Assembly (NCBI GenBank): GCA_016200915.1
Contig: JACQDV010000027.1
Location: forward strand, 21,084-85,083
Reading direction: 5' to 3'
Source: Sphingobacteriales bacterium
Lineage (GTDB): Bacteria > Bacteroidota > Bacteroidia > Chitinophagales > Chitinophagaceae
DNA: 64,000 nucleotides
Translations under genes and position numbers: made by a program
Notes under the pieces: generated by a model
Database searches by the model: none
What the model saw: the letters and a program-made list of their open reading frames with translations, nothing else
Told to the model about the DNA's origin: nothing
Shown here: positions 9,555-17,442 of the stretch, piece after piece
Layout of the letters: every line of letters starts with the position of its first letter
Position numbering within the stretch: the stretch's first letter is position 1

Positions 9555-10373
9555 ATGACACATACCAGTAGTAAATATCACAATTATTATAAAGTCAATA
9601 AGGCGGTAATTTTGCATACATTGATTAGTGCTGCTGTATTTTATTTTATTATTCACCCTCTTACCATGGCAATGTACTGGTTTGAGTTCAATGAAAATCA
9701 CCAGGCCAATCTGAGTGTTGCCGATATTATCATCAAAAGATGGTTTCATTCATTTTCTTTTCACATGACCGGTATGTCGGGGATTTTTCTTTTGATTGGA
9801 ACCACTACCGGATTTGGCTTCGGGATTTATTTCAAGAATATGCAGAAAAAAAACAGATTGCTGCTAAAGCAAGAACAATTCCTCAATCTAAATATTGAAC
9901 AAACAATTCAGCAGGGCGAAAATGAATACACAGAATTTAAATCATCACTCCGGTACGATTATGCCAAAAAGAATACTAACAAAGAACTGGAAATAGTAAT
10001 AGCAAAAACTATAGCCGGGTTAATGAATGCCAACGGTGGAAAATTGATCATCGGCATTGCTGATAACGGGGAAATACTTGGATTGGAAAACGATTATTTT
10101 ACGTTTAAGCACAAGAACCGCGACGGCTTTGAACGAAGATTGTATGAAATAATAAGCCAATATCTGGGGGCCGAATTTTGTTCGCATGCTCACATTTATT
10201 TTTATAGGAAGGCTGATAAAGACTTTTGTGCTATTGAAATTGTAAAATCTCCTACACCTGTTTATGTGAATTCAGATAAAGACTCAACTTTTTATTTACG
10301 AACCGGGAATGCAACGACTGCGCTTACAGTGAAAGAGGCAGTAAGTTATATTAAATTAAACAAACTGAAATAG
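9555..10373 (+). CDS. Membrane-anchored AlbA_2 (Schlafen-like ATP-binding) domain protein
   Basis: 272 residues. Two hydrophobic segments (~18-42 and ~70-93) flank a short loop; a charged linker then leads to an AlbA_2 domain (~residues 117-265) with the typical start GENEYTEFKSSLR, then KTIAGLMNANGGKLIIGIADNGEILGLE and a C-terminal FYLRTGNAT. AlbA_2 domains are usually soluble and fused to HTH modules; here no HTH is visible and the domain is tethered to the inner membrane. Function unknown. It lies between a Met-rich lipoprotein (2-base gap) and an ArsR gene. Confidence 0.75.
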   Translation: MTHTSSKYHNYYKVNKAVILHTLISAAVFYFIIHPLTMAMYWFEFNENHQANLSVADIIIKRWFHSFSFHMTGMSGIFLLIGTTTGFGFGIYFKNMQKKNRLLLKQEQFLNLNIEQTIQQGENEYTEFKSSLRYDYAKKNTNKELEIVIAKTIAGLMNANGGKLIIGIADNGEILGLENDYFTFKHKNRDGFERRLYEIISQYLGAEFCSHAHIYFYRKADKDFCAIEIVKSPTPVYVNSDKDSTFYLRTGNATTALTVKEAVSYIKLNKLK

Positions 10374-10476
10374 AAAATGAAAAATATATTAACAAACGTT
10401 TTGATGAAAAGGAAAGTAAGGTAAGCGAAATTTCATAAATACCTTTATGCGACTATTTGTATAATCAGATATCTGT

Positions 10477-10490
10477 ATGACAAACGTCAT
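10477..10490. promoter_or_regulatory. Candidate palindromic operator upstream of arsR
   Basis: The sequence ATGAC-AAAC-GTCAT is a perfect 5-base inverted repeat with a 4-base spacer, about 70 bases before the arsR-family start. ArsR/SmtB repressors bind imperfect 12-2-12-type palindromes near their own promoter, so an operator is plausible, but arms this short could arise by chance. Confidence 0.25.
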
Positions 10491-10560
10491 TTTCGAACGG
10501 AATGTAAATCATAGTTTTTGCTGATAGAAAAAAGACCTTCGTAACGAAAAGAGAAATACT

Positions 10561-10866
10561 ATGGCAAAGAATACAAATAGTAAACAAGATAAGAATGAAA
10601 TGCAGAATATAGCAGCAATATTGAAAGCGATGGCACACGCAGACCGACTGGCTATATTAAAATTATTGTGTAAAAACCAGGTTGAAGGATTGACGGTAAA
10701 AACAATTTATGAAAAGTTGCGGCTTGAGCAGCCGGTTGTATCCCGTCATCTGAATATTTTGAAAGGCGCAGGTGTTGTGCATCGTCTGCAGGAAGGGCAA
10801 AAAATAAATTATTGTTTATGTACAGATAAGAAAAATATAGAATCGCTGTTAAAATGTTTTTGCTAA
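10561..10866 (+). CDS. ArsR/SmtB-family winged-helix transcriptional regulator
   Basis: 101 residues, the normal size for this family. The winged-helix core runs from AAILKAMAHADRLAILKLL through the recognition helix LEQPVVSRHLNILKGAGVVHRLQEGQ. The alpha-3 ELCVCDL metal site of ArsR/CadC is not visible; instead the protein ends in LLKCFC, so a Cys-x-Cys tail (possibly with Cys ~38 and Cys ~92) may sense metal. Probably represses the genes that follow. Placed between the AlbA_2 gene and the F0-b-like gene, upstream of cusA. Confidence 0.85.
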   Translation: MAKNTNSKQDKNEMQNIAAILKAMAHADRLAILKLLCKNQVEGLTVKTIYEKLRLEQPVVSRHLNILKGAGVVHRLQEGQKINYCLCTDKKNIESLLKCFC

Positions 10867-10933
10867 AGTGATTTGAAAAATAAATGTAGATAAAATGATA
10901 CGCAGCTATAAAATATGAATACTTAAAATTAAT

Positions 10934-11440
10934 ATGATAAATCTCCTGAATCATGACGAAGGTTTTTTTGTATGGGAAGTAGTTATCTTTCTTTTCTTCA
11001 TGGGCATACTTGTAAAAAAGGCAAGAAAGCCTTTGCAGGAATATTTAAAGGAACGGCAAAAATCCATCTCAGACTCGCTGTCTGCCGTGGAAAATTTAAA
11101 AGCAGAGATTGAACAGGTAAAGAAAGAAAGTGATTTGATAAGGGCTAAGATTCACAAAGAAATTTCGGATATACAAAGCGATGCAAAAGAGTATGCTGGT
11201 AAAATGCTTAGTGAGGCGGAAACGGAAGCTAAGGTTGCTTATAAAGCTATTATTGATGAAGCGCTTTCATACGTTGAAAAATTAAACCGGGATGCAATCA
11301 TTGAATTAAAAAATATGACTGGTAAAATAGTCGTAGAAGTTGCAGGCCAAATGCTGCATAAGGAATTATCAACAAAAGCCAGGCAGGAAGAACATATACA
11401 GGAATTAATAAAGAGGATAAATTTGAAGAAAGAAATTTAA
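10934..11440 (+). CDS. Orphan ATP synthase F0 subunit b-like protein
   Basis: 168 residues. The N-terminus contains one transmembrane helix (EGFFVWEVVIFLFFMGILV) followed by KKARKPLQEYLKERQKSISDSL, matching the membrane anchor and hinge of F0 subunit b, then a long coiled coil (~residues 40-130). Size and layout are those of AtpF. No other ATP synthase gene occurs in the window; it stands alone between an ArsR regulator and the cusA pump. A true role in ATP synthase is doubtful; it may be a repurposed membrane stalk protein. The function is unknown. Confidence 0.75.
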   Translation: MINLLNHDEGFFVWEVVIFLFFMGILVKKARKPLQEYLKERQKSISDSLSAVENLKAEIEQVKKESDLIRAKIHKEISDIQSDAKEYAGKMLSEAETEAKVAYKAIIDEALSYVEKLNRDAIIELKNMTGKIVVEVAGQMLHKELSTKARQEEHIQELIKRINLKKEI

Positions 11441-11509
11441 TAGCTAAATGAAAAGCAACAAGGAATTAGAAATATATATTCATCACCCTTATCAATAAAA
11501 CAAAATGAT

Positions 11510-11530
11510 TGGAAAGTTAATTATTTTCCA
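11510..11530. promoter_or_regulatory. Candidate operator palindrome before the cusA module
   Basis: The arms TGGAAA and TTTCCA flank a 9-base AT-rich spacer, about 105 bases before the cusA start, in a 194-base gap with no convincing gene. Position and symmetry suggest a repressor or response-regulator site. No known regulator motif is matched. Confidence 0.22.
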
Positions 11531-11634
11531 TTCTTGCATTTGCTGCGGTATTTTTTATTAATAATAAATTATCACAAACAATTATTTATGTCAAATCAAA
11601 CGTATTTAAACAACATTAAAACTCAATCAAATTC

Positions 11635-12918
11635 ATGGTACAGAACCTTATAAAATTTGCTTTAAGAAACAGGATGATGGTTCTGCTGGCAGCAGCAGTC
11701 TTATTCGCTTGGGGCTTCAATTCAATAAAAGATAATCCCATTGATGCCATACCGGATTTATCAGAAAACCAGGTCATCGTATTTACGGAATGGATGGGCC
11801 GCAGCCCGCAGTTGATGGAAGACCAGATTACCTATCCGCTGGTATCTAATCTTCAGGGTATTCCCCGTATCAAAACCATAAGAGGTACATCTATGTTTGG
11901 GATGAGTTTTGTGTATGTGATTTTTGAAGATAATGTTGACATCTATTGGGCCCGAACCCGTGTATTAGAACGATTAAACTATGCACAACGGTTATTACCT
12001 CCGGGAATTACCCCCGCTTTAGGTCCTGATGGAACAGGAGTTGGGCATGTTTTCTGGTATCATCTTGACGCACCCAAAATGGACTTGGGCGAACAAAGGG
12101 CATTACAGGACTGGTATATAAAATTTGCATTGCAGACAGTACCCGGTGTTGCGGAAGTTGCATCATTCGGCGGTTTTGAAAAACAATACCAGATTGTATT
12201 AGACCCGGTAAAGTTACAGTTCTATAATATTTCGCTGATGGATGTGATGAATAAAGTAAAAGCCAATAATAATGATGTGGGTGGACGAAAATTTGAAATG
12301 AGTAATATGGCCTACGTAATACGTGGGCTTGGTTATATTAAAAGCAAAGAAGACGTAGAGAACATTGCGTTGGGACAGTATAATGGAATCCCGGTAAGGG
12401 TAAAAGATTTAGGTAATGTACAAATGGGCGGTGACTTGCGTTTAGGCATTTTTGACCAGAATGGAAAAGGAGAAGTGGTCGGAGGGATTATAGTAATGCG
12501 GTATGGTCAAAATGCAGATAAGGTAATAACTGCAGTAAAAGATAAAATGAAAGAAGTAGAAAAAGGACTTCCACCGGGTGTATCTTTTAAAACTTCCTAT
12601 GACAGAAGCGGATTGATAGAAGCAGCTATTGAAACAGTAAAGGGAAAATTAATAGAGGAAATAATTGTGGTGTGTATTGTAGTGTTGATTTTTCTTTTTC
12701 ACTGGCGTAGTGCTTTGAGCATTATTATTCAAATTCCCCTAACCATTGCCGTCAGTTTTATTCTGTTAAATGCATTTGGCCTGTCATCAAATTTAATGTC
12801 TTTAACTGGTATTGCATTAGCCATTGGAGTTATTGTGGATAATGGAATTATTATGTCTGAGAATAGTTATCGCCAGCTTTCTGAATGGCAAAATAGTGAT
12901 CACCATGAAAAAAATTAA
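11635..12918 (+). CDS. cusA: CusA-type heavy-metal RND permease, N-terminal half (split gene)
   Basis: 427 residues covering TM1 (MVQNLIKFALRNRMMVLLAAAVLFAWG), the first periplasmic porter half (EDQITYPLVSNLQGIP, GTSMFGMSFVYVIF, PPGITPALGPDGTG) and TM2-TM4, including the proton-relay Asp in IGVIVDNGIIMSEN. CusA takes periplasmic Cu(I)/Ag(I) and, with CusB and CusC, drives it out through the outer membrane using the proton gradient. The frame stops just after TM4 in the cytoplasmic loop, where an intact protein would continue. A7 at 12908-12914 lies at the break and the rest of the protein is present in the +1 frame. Confidence 0.85.
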   Translation: MVQNLIKFALRNRMMVLLAAAVLFAWGFNSIKDNPIDAIPDLSENQVIVFTEWMGRSPQLMEDQITYPLVSNLQGIPRIKTIRGTSMFGMSFVYVIFEDNVDIYWARTRVLERLNYAQRLLPPGITPALGPDGTGVGHVFWYHLDAPKMDLGEQRALQDWYIKFALQTVPGVAEVASFGGFEKQYQIVLDPVKLQFYNISLMDVMNKVKANNNDVGGRKFEMSNMAYVIRGLGYIKSKEDVENIALGQYNGIPVRVKDLGNVQMGGDLRLGIFDQNGKGEVVGGIIVMRYGQNADKVITAVKDKMKEVEKGLPPGVSFKTSYDRSGLIEAAIETVKGKLIEEIIVVCIVVLIFLFHWRSALSIIIQIPLTIAVSFILLNAFGLSSNLMSLTGIALAIGVIVDNGIIMSENSYRQLSEWQNSDHHEKN

Positions 12919-14878
12919 TAGTATGAATTTCTTTAAAAAATTAAAAGAACGTTTCAGCAAAAAAGGTAAACCCTCCTACCGGAAAATTCCTGAAGATGTT
13001 AGAATGTCAATTATAGAGCGTGCATGCCAACAGGTTTCCAGGGGGGTATTCTTTTCAACCATTATTATTATTGCTTCTTTTCTGCCTGTATTTCTTTTGA
13101 CGGGGCAGGAAGGAAAATTGTTTCATCCCCTGGCTTATACTAAAACATTTATCCTGGCTGTAGATGCAATATTGGTACTAACGCTGGCCCCGGTGCTTAT
13201 TTCTTTTTTTATGAAGGGTAAGTTTTTACCAGACAATGCTAACCCGGTAAACCGGGTACTTGAACGAATTTATGAACCTGTTATCAGGGCCTGTATAAAA
13301 AGAAGATGGGCAACTATTGGGGTTAATTTAATAGCATTGGTAATTAGCATCCCGTTGGTTATGGGGCTTGGCCGTGAGTTTATGCCACCGCTGGACGAAG
13401 GGTCATTGTTATTTATGCCGGTAATGATGCCTGATGTTTCCAATTCAGAAGCTAAGCGTTTATTACAGGTTCAGGATAAAATTATTACTACCGTACCGGA
13501 GGTAGCCCATGTAATGGGTAAAGCAGGCAGGGCGTACTCTGCAACCGATAATTCCCCCATCAGCATGGTAGAAACAATTATTATGCTGAAGCCAAGAAAG
13601 GAATGGAGGAAAGGATTTACTAAAGATAGTATCATTAACGAATTAAACGGAAAGCTGCAGATACCGGGCGTTGTAAATGGCTGGACACAGCCTATTATTA
13701 ATCGCATCAACATGCTTTCAACAGGTATCCGTACTGATGTTGGAATTAAAGTGTTTGGCCAAAATTTAGATACTATTTATGCTTTTGCACAACAGGTAGA
13801 GAAAGCGCTAAGAGGCACTCCGGGCGTTAAAGATTTGTATGTAGAACCCATAAGTGGTGGGAAATATATTGATATAGCAATAAAGCGGGAAGAAATTGGA
13901 AGATACGGATTAAGCATTGACGATGTAAATGCAGTTGTGGAAAGTGCATTGGGCGGTATGCGGCTTAGTACTACCATCGAAGGCCGCCAGCGTTTTTCTG
14001 TGAATGCACGTTTTGCCCAGGATTTTAGAAATAATATCCAGGCATTGAAAAGACTACAGGTGCAAACAATGAGCTATGGCCCCATACCGCTGGAAGCAGT
14101 GGCAGATGTAAAAATTACCGAAGGCCCTCCTATGATTAATTCAGAAAATGCTATGCTTAGAGGAACCGTACTTTTTAATGTGAGAGAAAGAGACTTGGCC
14201 AGTACTGTTGAAGAAGCACAAAAAAAACTGAACAACATGATTACTAAAATGCCAAAAGGTTATTATCTCAACTGGAGCGGTAATTATGAAAACCTGATAC
14301 GTAGTGAGAAAACACTAAAAATAATTTTGCCAATTGTATTGGTAATCATTTTTATGTGCATGTATTTTGCTTTTCATTCTGCAAGGGAGGCCTTCTTTAG
14401 CCTTATCTCTATTCCTTTTGCCCTGATTGGCGGAGCCTATTTTGTCTATTTCTGGGGAGTAAATCTTTCAGTAGCTGTATCGGTTGGCTTTATTGCATTA
14501 TTTGGTTTAGCGGTAGAAACAGGGATTGTAATGGTAATTTACCTCAACGATGCGATGCAGCAATTGGTTGCTAAAAAAGGAAATTCCCGGGAAACAATTA
14601 CCAGAGCTGATTTAAAAGAATATGTAATAGCAGGCGCTGCCAAAAGATTAAGGCCAAAGCTGATGACTGTAAGTGTCTCCTTATTTGGCTTGGTTCCTAT
14701 TCTTTGGAGTACTGGTGTGGGAAGTGATGTAATGATACCCATAGTACTACCGATGGTTGGAGGTGTATTGACTTCATCAACGCATATTCTTCTGGTGACA
14801 CCATTGATATTTTTAATGCAAAAGGAATATGAATTAAGAAAGCACGGGAAAATTGAGGTAATGGAAACGCATCATTAA
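12905..14878 (+). CDS. cusA: CusA-type heavy-metal RND permease, C-terminal half (split gene)
   Basis: About 657 residues from an ATG at 12905 (the frame is open from 12824). It contains the SRGVFFSTIIIIASFLPVFL segment that normally follows directly on from TM4, the second periplasmic porter half and TM7-TM12. Three Met residues equivalent to the CusA copper site are kept: RINM (codon 12712+1000, i.e. 13712-13714), ESALGGM (13958-13960) and GPPM (14132-14134), supporting Cu(I)/Ag(I) as substrate. It overlaps the N-terminal half by 14 bases. Together they make ~1080 residues, the usual CusA size. Either a recent frameshift, a sequence error, slippage on A7, or two co-assembling halves. Confidence 0.85.
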   Translation: MKKINSMNFFKKLKERFSKKGKPSYRKIPEDVRMSIIERACQQVSRGVFFSTIIIIASFLPVFLLTGQEGKLFHPLAYTKTFILAVDAILVLTLAPVLISFFMKGKFLPDNANPVNRVLERIYEPVIRACIKRRWATIGVNLIALVISIPLVMGLGREFMPPLDEGSLLFMPVMMPDVSNSEAKRLLQVQDKIITTVPEVAHVMGKAGRAYSATDNSPISMVETIIMLKPRKEWRKGFTKDSIINELNGKLQIPGVVNGWTQPIINRINMLSTGIRTDVGIKVFGQNLDTIYAFAQQVEKALRGTPGVKDLYVEPISGGKYIDIAIKREEIGRYGLSIDDVNAVVESALGGMRLSTTIEGRQRFSVNARFAQDFRNNIQALKRLQVQTMSYGPIPLEAVADVKITEGPPMINSENAMLRGTVLFNVRERDLASTVEEAQKKLNNMITKMPKGYYLNWSGNYENLIRSEKTLKIILPIVLVIIFMCMYFAFHSAREAFFSLISIPFALIGGAYFVYFWGVNLSVAVSVGFIALFGLAVETGIVMVIYLNDAMQQLVAKKGNSRETITRADLKEYVIAGAAKRLRPKLMTVSVSLFGLVPILWSTGVGSDVMIPIVLPMVGGVLTSSTHILLVTPLIFLMQKEYELRKHGKIEVMETHH

Positions 14879-14889
14879 AAAACAGAGAC

Positions 14890-15555
14890 ATGAGAATAAG
14901 CACAGCATATTTTATAAAAAATCACATCGTAACTGGTATTGCATTAATAGTACTGGCGGGATGCAGTCAAAAAATGTACAAAGATATACAAAGCAACTAC
15001 GACCGGTCTACAGATTTTAAACAGTATAAAACTTTTGCCTGGCTGCCAGATAAAGATTCCATTGATGCAAAAACCCTTTTTGGAATGATGCGGAATAATA
15101 CCATGAACTATTTTACACATTGCATGGGCGAAAGAGGCTACAAAGCAAATACGGACAACCCTGATGTTTTACTGGAACTGATAATTAAAAGTGAAACAAA
15201 AGAAAAGGAAGGCCCAACACTTCCCAAGCCCTTTAGTACAACAACGGTTACCACTTATGCAAATCCCTACCTGCACCCATTGTCTAATCCTTTTAAGTAC
15301 AATAAGCCTTTTACTTATAAATATTTCAATTACCCCTCAGAAAAACAATTACCTAAAGAAACTTATCTGAAGAACTCAATTACACTGAATGTTATTGACA
15401 GGGCAAATCAAAAAATTGTGTGGACGGGAACGGCTAAAGCGGACTTATATGATACTGCTTATTTGCAGATGAATCTGCACCCTGTAGTATATGACATACT
15501 GGAACAGTACCCGGTAAAACCATATTCTAAGCATAGAAGAGACACGAAGAATTAG
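14890..15555 (+). CDS. DUF4136 lipoprotein
   Basis: 221 residues. The signal peptide ends in a lipobox (IVLAGCSQ, Cys ~25). The body starts SNYDRSTDFKQYKTFAWLP, the typical opening of DUF4136, with ITLNVIDRANQKIVWTGTAKADL near the C-terminus. Family members are periplasm-facing lipoproteins of unknown role. It follows the cusA halves by 11 bases. A clear paralogue (52841-53494) precedes the other RND pump, so an association with RND efflux is suggested. Confidence 0.8.
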   Translation: MRISTAYFIKNHIVTGIALIVLAGCSQKMYKDIQSNYDRSTDFKQYKTFAWLPDKDSIDAKTLFGMMRNNTMNYFTHCMGERGYKANTDNPDVLLELIIKSETKEKEGPTLPKPFSTTTVTTYANPYLHPLSNPFKYNKPFTYKYFNYPSEKQLPKETYLKNSITLNVIDRANQKIVWTGTAKADLYDTAYLQMNLHPVVYDILEQYPVKPYSKHRRDTKN

Positions 15556-15647
15556 GAAATAAGAATTATTGAAAAAAAATATTAATAATGATACCCGGTA
15601 ATGAACCTGAATTTGCGGAGGAAAAACAAAAACTTAAAACACACAAA

Positions 15648-16094
15648 ATGAAAAATTATTCATCAACTATTTTTGCTCTTTTTATGGTTGCTTTATTCTC
15701 TTGCAACAACAGTAGTAATAATATAGCCAGTAAAAAAAGTATTGTAGCCACTTCTGCAATTATTTTTTCAGATACAGCCATCACTAAACTTCTGAATAAG
15801 CAGGTTTGTATGATCAATAACAGGTTTATGAACTCTGATCAAATTGCAGTCCCCATAGAAAATAAAACGTATTACGGTTGCTGTGAAGGATGTGTAAAAG
15901 CCCTCAATGAAGACTCAACTACACACTATACCACTGATCCGCTATCGGGTGAACAGGTAGATAAAGCCATTGCTTTTATTATTGGCAAGCCCGGTTCAAA
16001 AGAAGATGTTTTATATTTTAAAACAGAGACAAATGCAAGGGAGTATTTCGCTAAAACTTTTCAACCAGTTAAAGGTTCAAAATCAATTCAATAA
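15648..16094 (+). CDS. Lipoprotein with TRASH/YHS-like Cys motif
   Basis: The frame is open from an ATG at 15588, but the start at 15648 gives a proper lipoprotein signal peptide (NYSSTIFALFMVALFSCNN), so that start is preferred (148 residues). The mature part contains VCMINNRFM...KTYYGCCEGCV, a Cys-x(n)-GCCEGC arrangement like the TRASH/YHS metal-binding modules of copper-handling proteins. The rest resembles NosL/YHS-type lipoproteins. Probably binds Cu in the periplasm; inferred from the motif and from its place between the cusA and TolC genes. Confidence 0.65.
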   Translation: MKNYSSTIFALFMVALFSCNNSSNNIASKKSIVATSAIIFSDTAITKLLNKQVCMINNRFMNSDQIAVPIENKTYYGCCEGCVKALNEDSTTHYTTDPLSGEQVDKAIAFIIGKPGSKEDVLYFKTETNAREYFAKTFQPVKGSKSIQ

Positions 16095-16163
16095 CGTTTT
16101 AAAACATTAGTAAACAATATGAGTTACAGAATTAAAAAGCCAATTAATAACGCAATTGATTTG

Positions 16164-17417
16164 ATGAGAAAAATGCTGTGCACATTTTTTTGTCTCACAG
16201 TTTTAGGTGTTTTTACTGCTAATGCCCAACAAATAAGCATCAGTACAATTCTGGATTCTATTCAGGCAAGTAATCCATCTCTGAAGATGTATGATGCTGA
16301 AGTGCGTTCATTAGATGAAGCTGCTAAAGGCGCTAAAAGCTGGATGGCTCCTGAATTGTCATCGGGATTTTTTATGACACCCTATGCTCCCCGTTACTGG
16401 AAATCAATGAATGGGCAGCCTGGTATGGGGCAATATACTATAGCAGCACAGCAAATCATACCCAATCCTAAGCGGTTAAATGCAGATTATAAATACATGT
16501 CTTCCATGTCATCTGTAGAAAAGGAGAAGAAAGGTTATACATTAAATCAACTATATGCAGATGCAAAGAAGAATTATTATGAATGGATAGTAATCAAAAA
16601 GCAGTTATTGATTTTAGATGATAATGAAAAGCTTTTAAACTATATGGTTCAAAGTGCCGAAATTAGGTATAAAAACGGGCTTGAAAAGATTAATGCCTAT
16701 TATAAAGCGAAAGCTGCAATTGCTAATGTACAAAGTATGAGGGTTATGCTGGAGAATGAAATAAAGCAACGGAAATATAATATCAACACGTTAATGTACC
16801 GGGATAAGACAATTGAATTTGATATTGATACTTCTTATACCGTGAAGGATTATCAGAATATCACATTTGATACTACATTATTTGTAACTAACAGAAGCGA
16901 TATAAAAGCTATTGAAAAAGAAATGTATGTGAATATATTAAAACAGGAAACCGAAAGAACGAGGCTGCTACCGGAGTTTGGGTTCCGGTTTGAAAATGCC
17001 TATGGATGGGCAAAACAACCCATGCAGTTTTCTGCAATGGCATCAGTCCGGCTGCCGATGGCCCGGTGGTCAGCTAAAATGAATAAAGCCAATATTGAAA
17101 GTATTAAATGGAAAAATGAGTCATTGCAACAGCAAAAGAAAATGATTTTAAATGAATCAACAGGGATGGCTTATAGTATGCGAACTGACATTTTCAATAA
17201 AAACAAGCAAATCAAATTATATGAAGAAAAAATCTTACCGGCCCTTCGCAGAAACTATCAGGCATACCAATTGGCTTATGAACAAAACACTGAAGAGTTG
17301 TTTGAATTATTTGATGCGTGGGAAACTTTAAATATGACGCAGCTTGAATATTTAAAACAACTGCAGGAATTACTTTCCATGCAGGTAGAGTTGGAAAGAA
17401 TCCTACAAATAAAATAA
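16164..17417 (+). CDS. TolC-family outer-membrane efflux channel (CusC role)
   Basis: The frame is open from 16119; the ATG at 16164 places a normal signal peptide (KMLCTFFCLTVLGVFTANAQQ) at the N-terminus. The rest has two repeats of long alpha-helical coiled coil separated by short beta segments (e.g. FGFRFENAYGWAKQPMQFSAMASVRLP is cut into strands), the TolC/OEP pattern. It would form the trimeric channel across the outer membrane for the CusA/CusB pump encoded on both sides. 25 bases before the multicopper oxidase gene. Confidence 0.82.
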   Translation: MRKMLCTFFCLTVLGVFTANAQQISISTILDSIQASNPSLKMYDAEVRSLDEAAKGAKSWMAPELSSGFFMTPYAPRYWKSMNGQPGMGQYTIAAQQIIPNPKRLNADYKYMSSMSSVEKEKKGYTLNQLYADAKKNYYEWIVIKKQLLILDDNEKLLNYMVQSAEIRYKNGLEKINAYYKAKAAIANVQSMRVMLENEIKQRKYNINTLMYRDKTIEFDIDTSYTVKDYQNITFDTTLFVTNRSDIKAIEKEMYVNILKQETERTRLLPEFGFRFENAYGWAKQPMQFSAMASVRLPMARWSAKMNKANIESIKWKNESLQQQKKMILNESTGMAYSMRTDIFNKNKQIKLYEEKILPALRRNYQAYQLAYEQNTEELFELFDAWETLNMTQLEYLKQLQELLSMQVELERILQIK

Positions 17418-17442
17418 TTTTTCATCTTAAAATCTTTCAACT

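Noticed and set aside
11504..11610. Possible frameshifted small membrane protein before cusA (starts MIGKLII, then ILAFAAVFFINNKL in another frame)
   Set aside because: Too short, needs a frameshift, and no known family; a regulatory reading of the region is as likely.
329..15605. A 16-base identity (gatacccggtaatgaa) between the prs start region and 15590-15605
   Set aside because: A single exact match of this length is expected about by chance in 64 kb; flanking sequences are unrelated.
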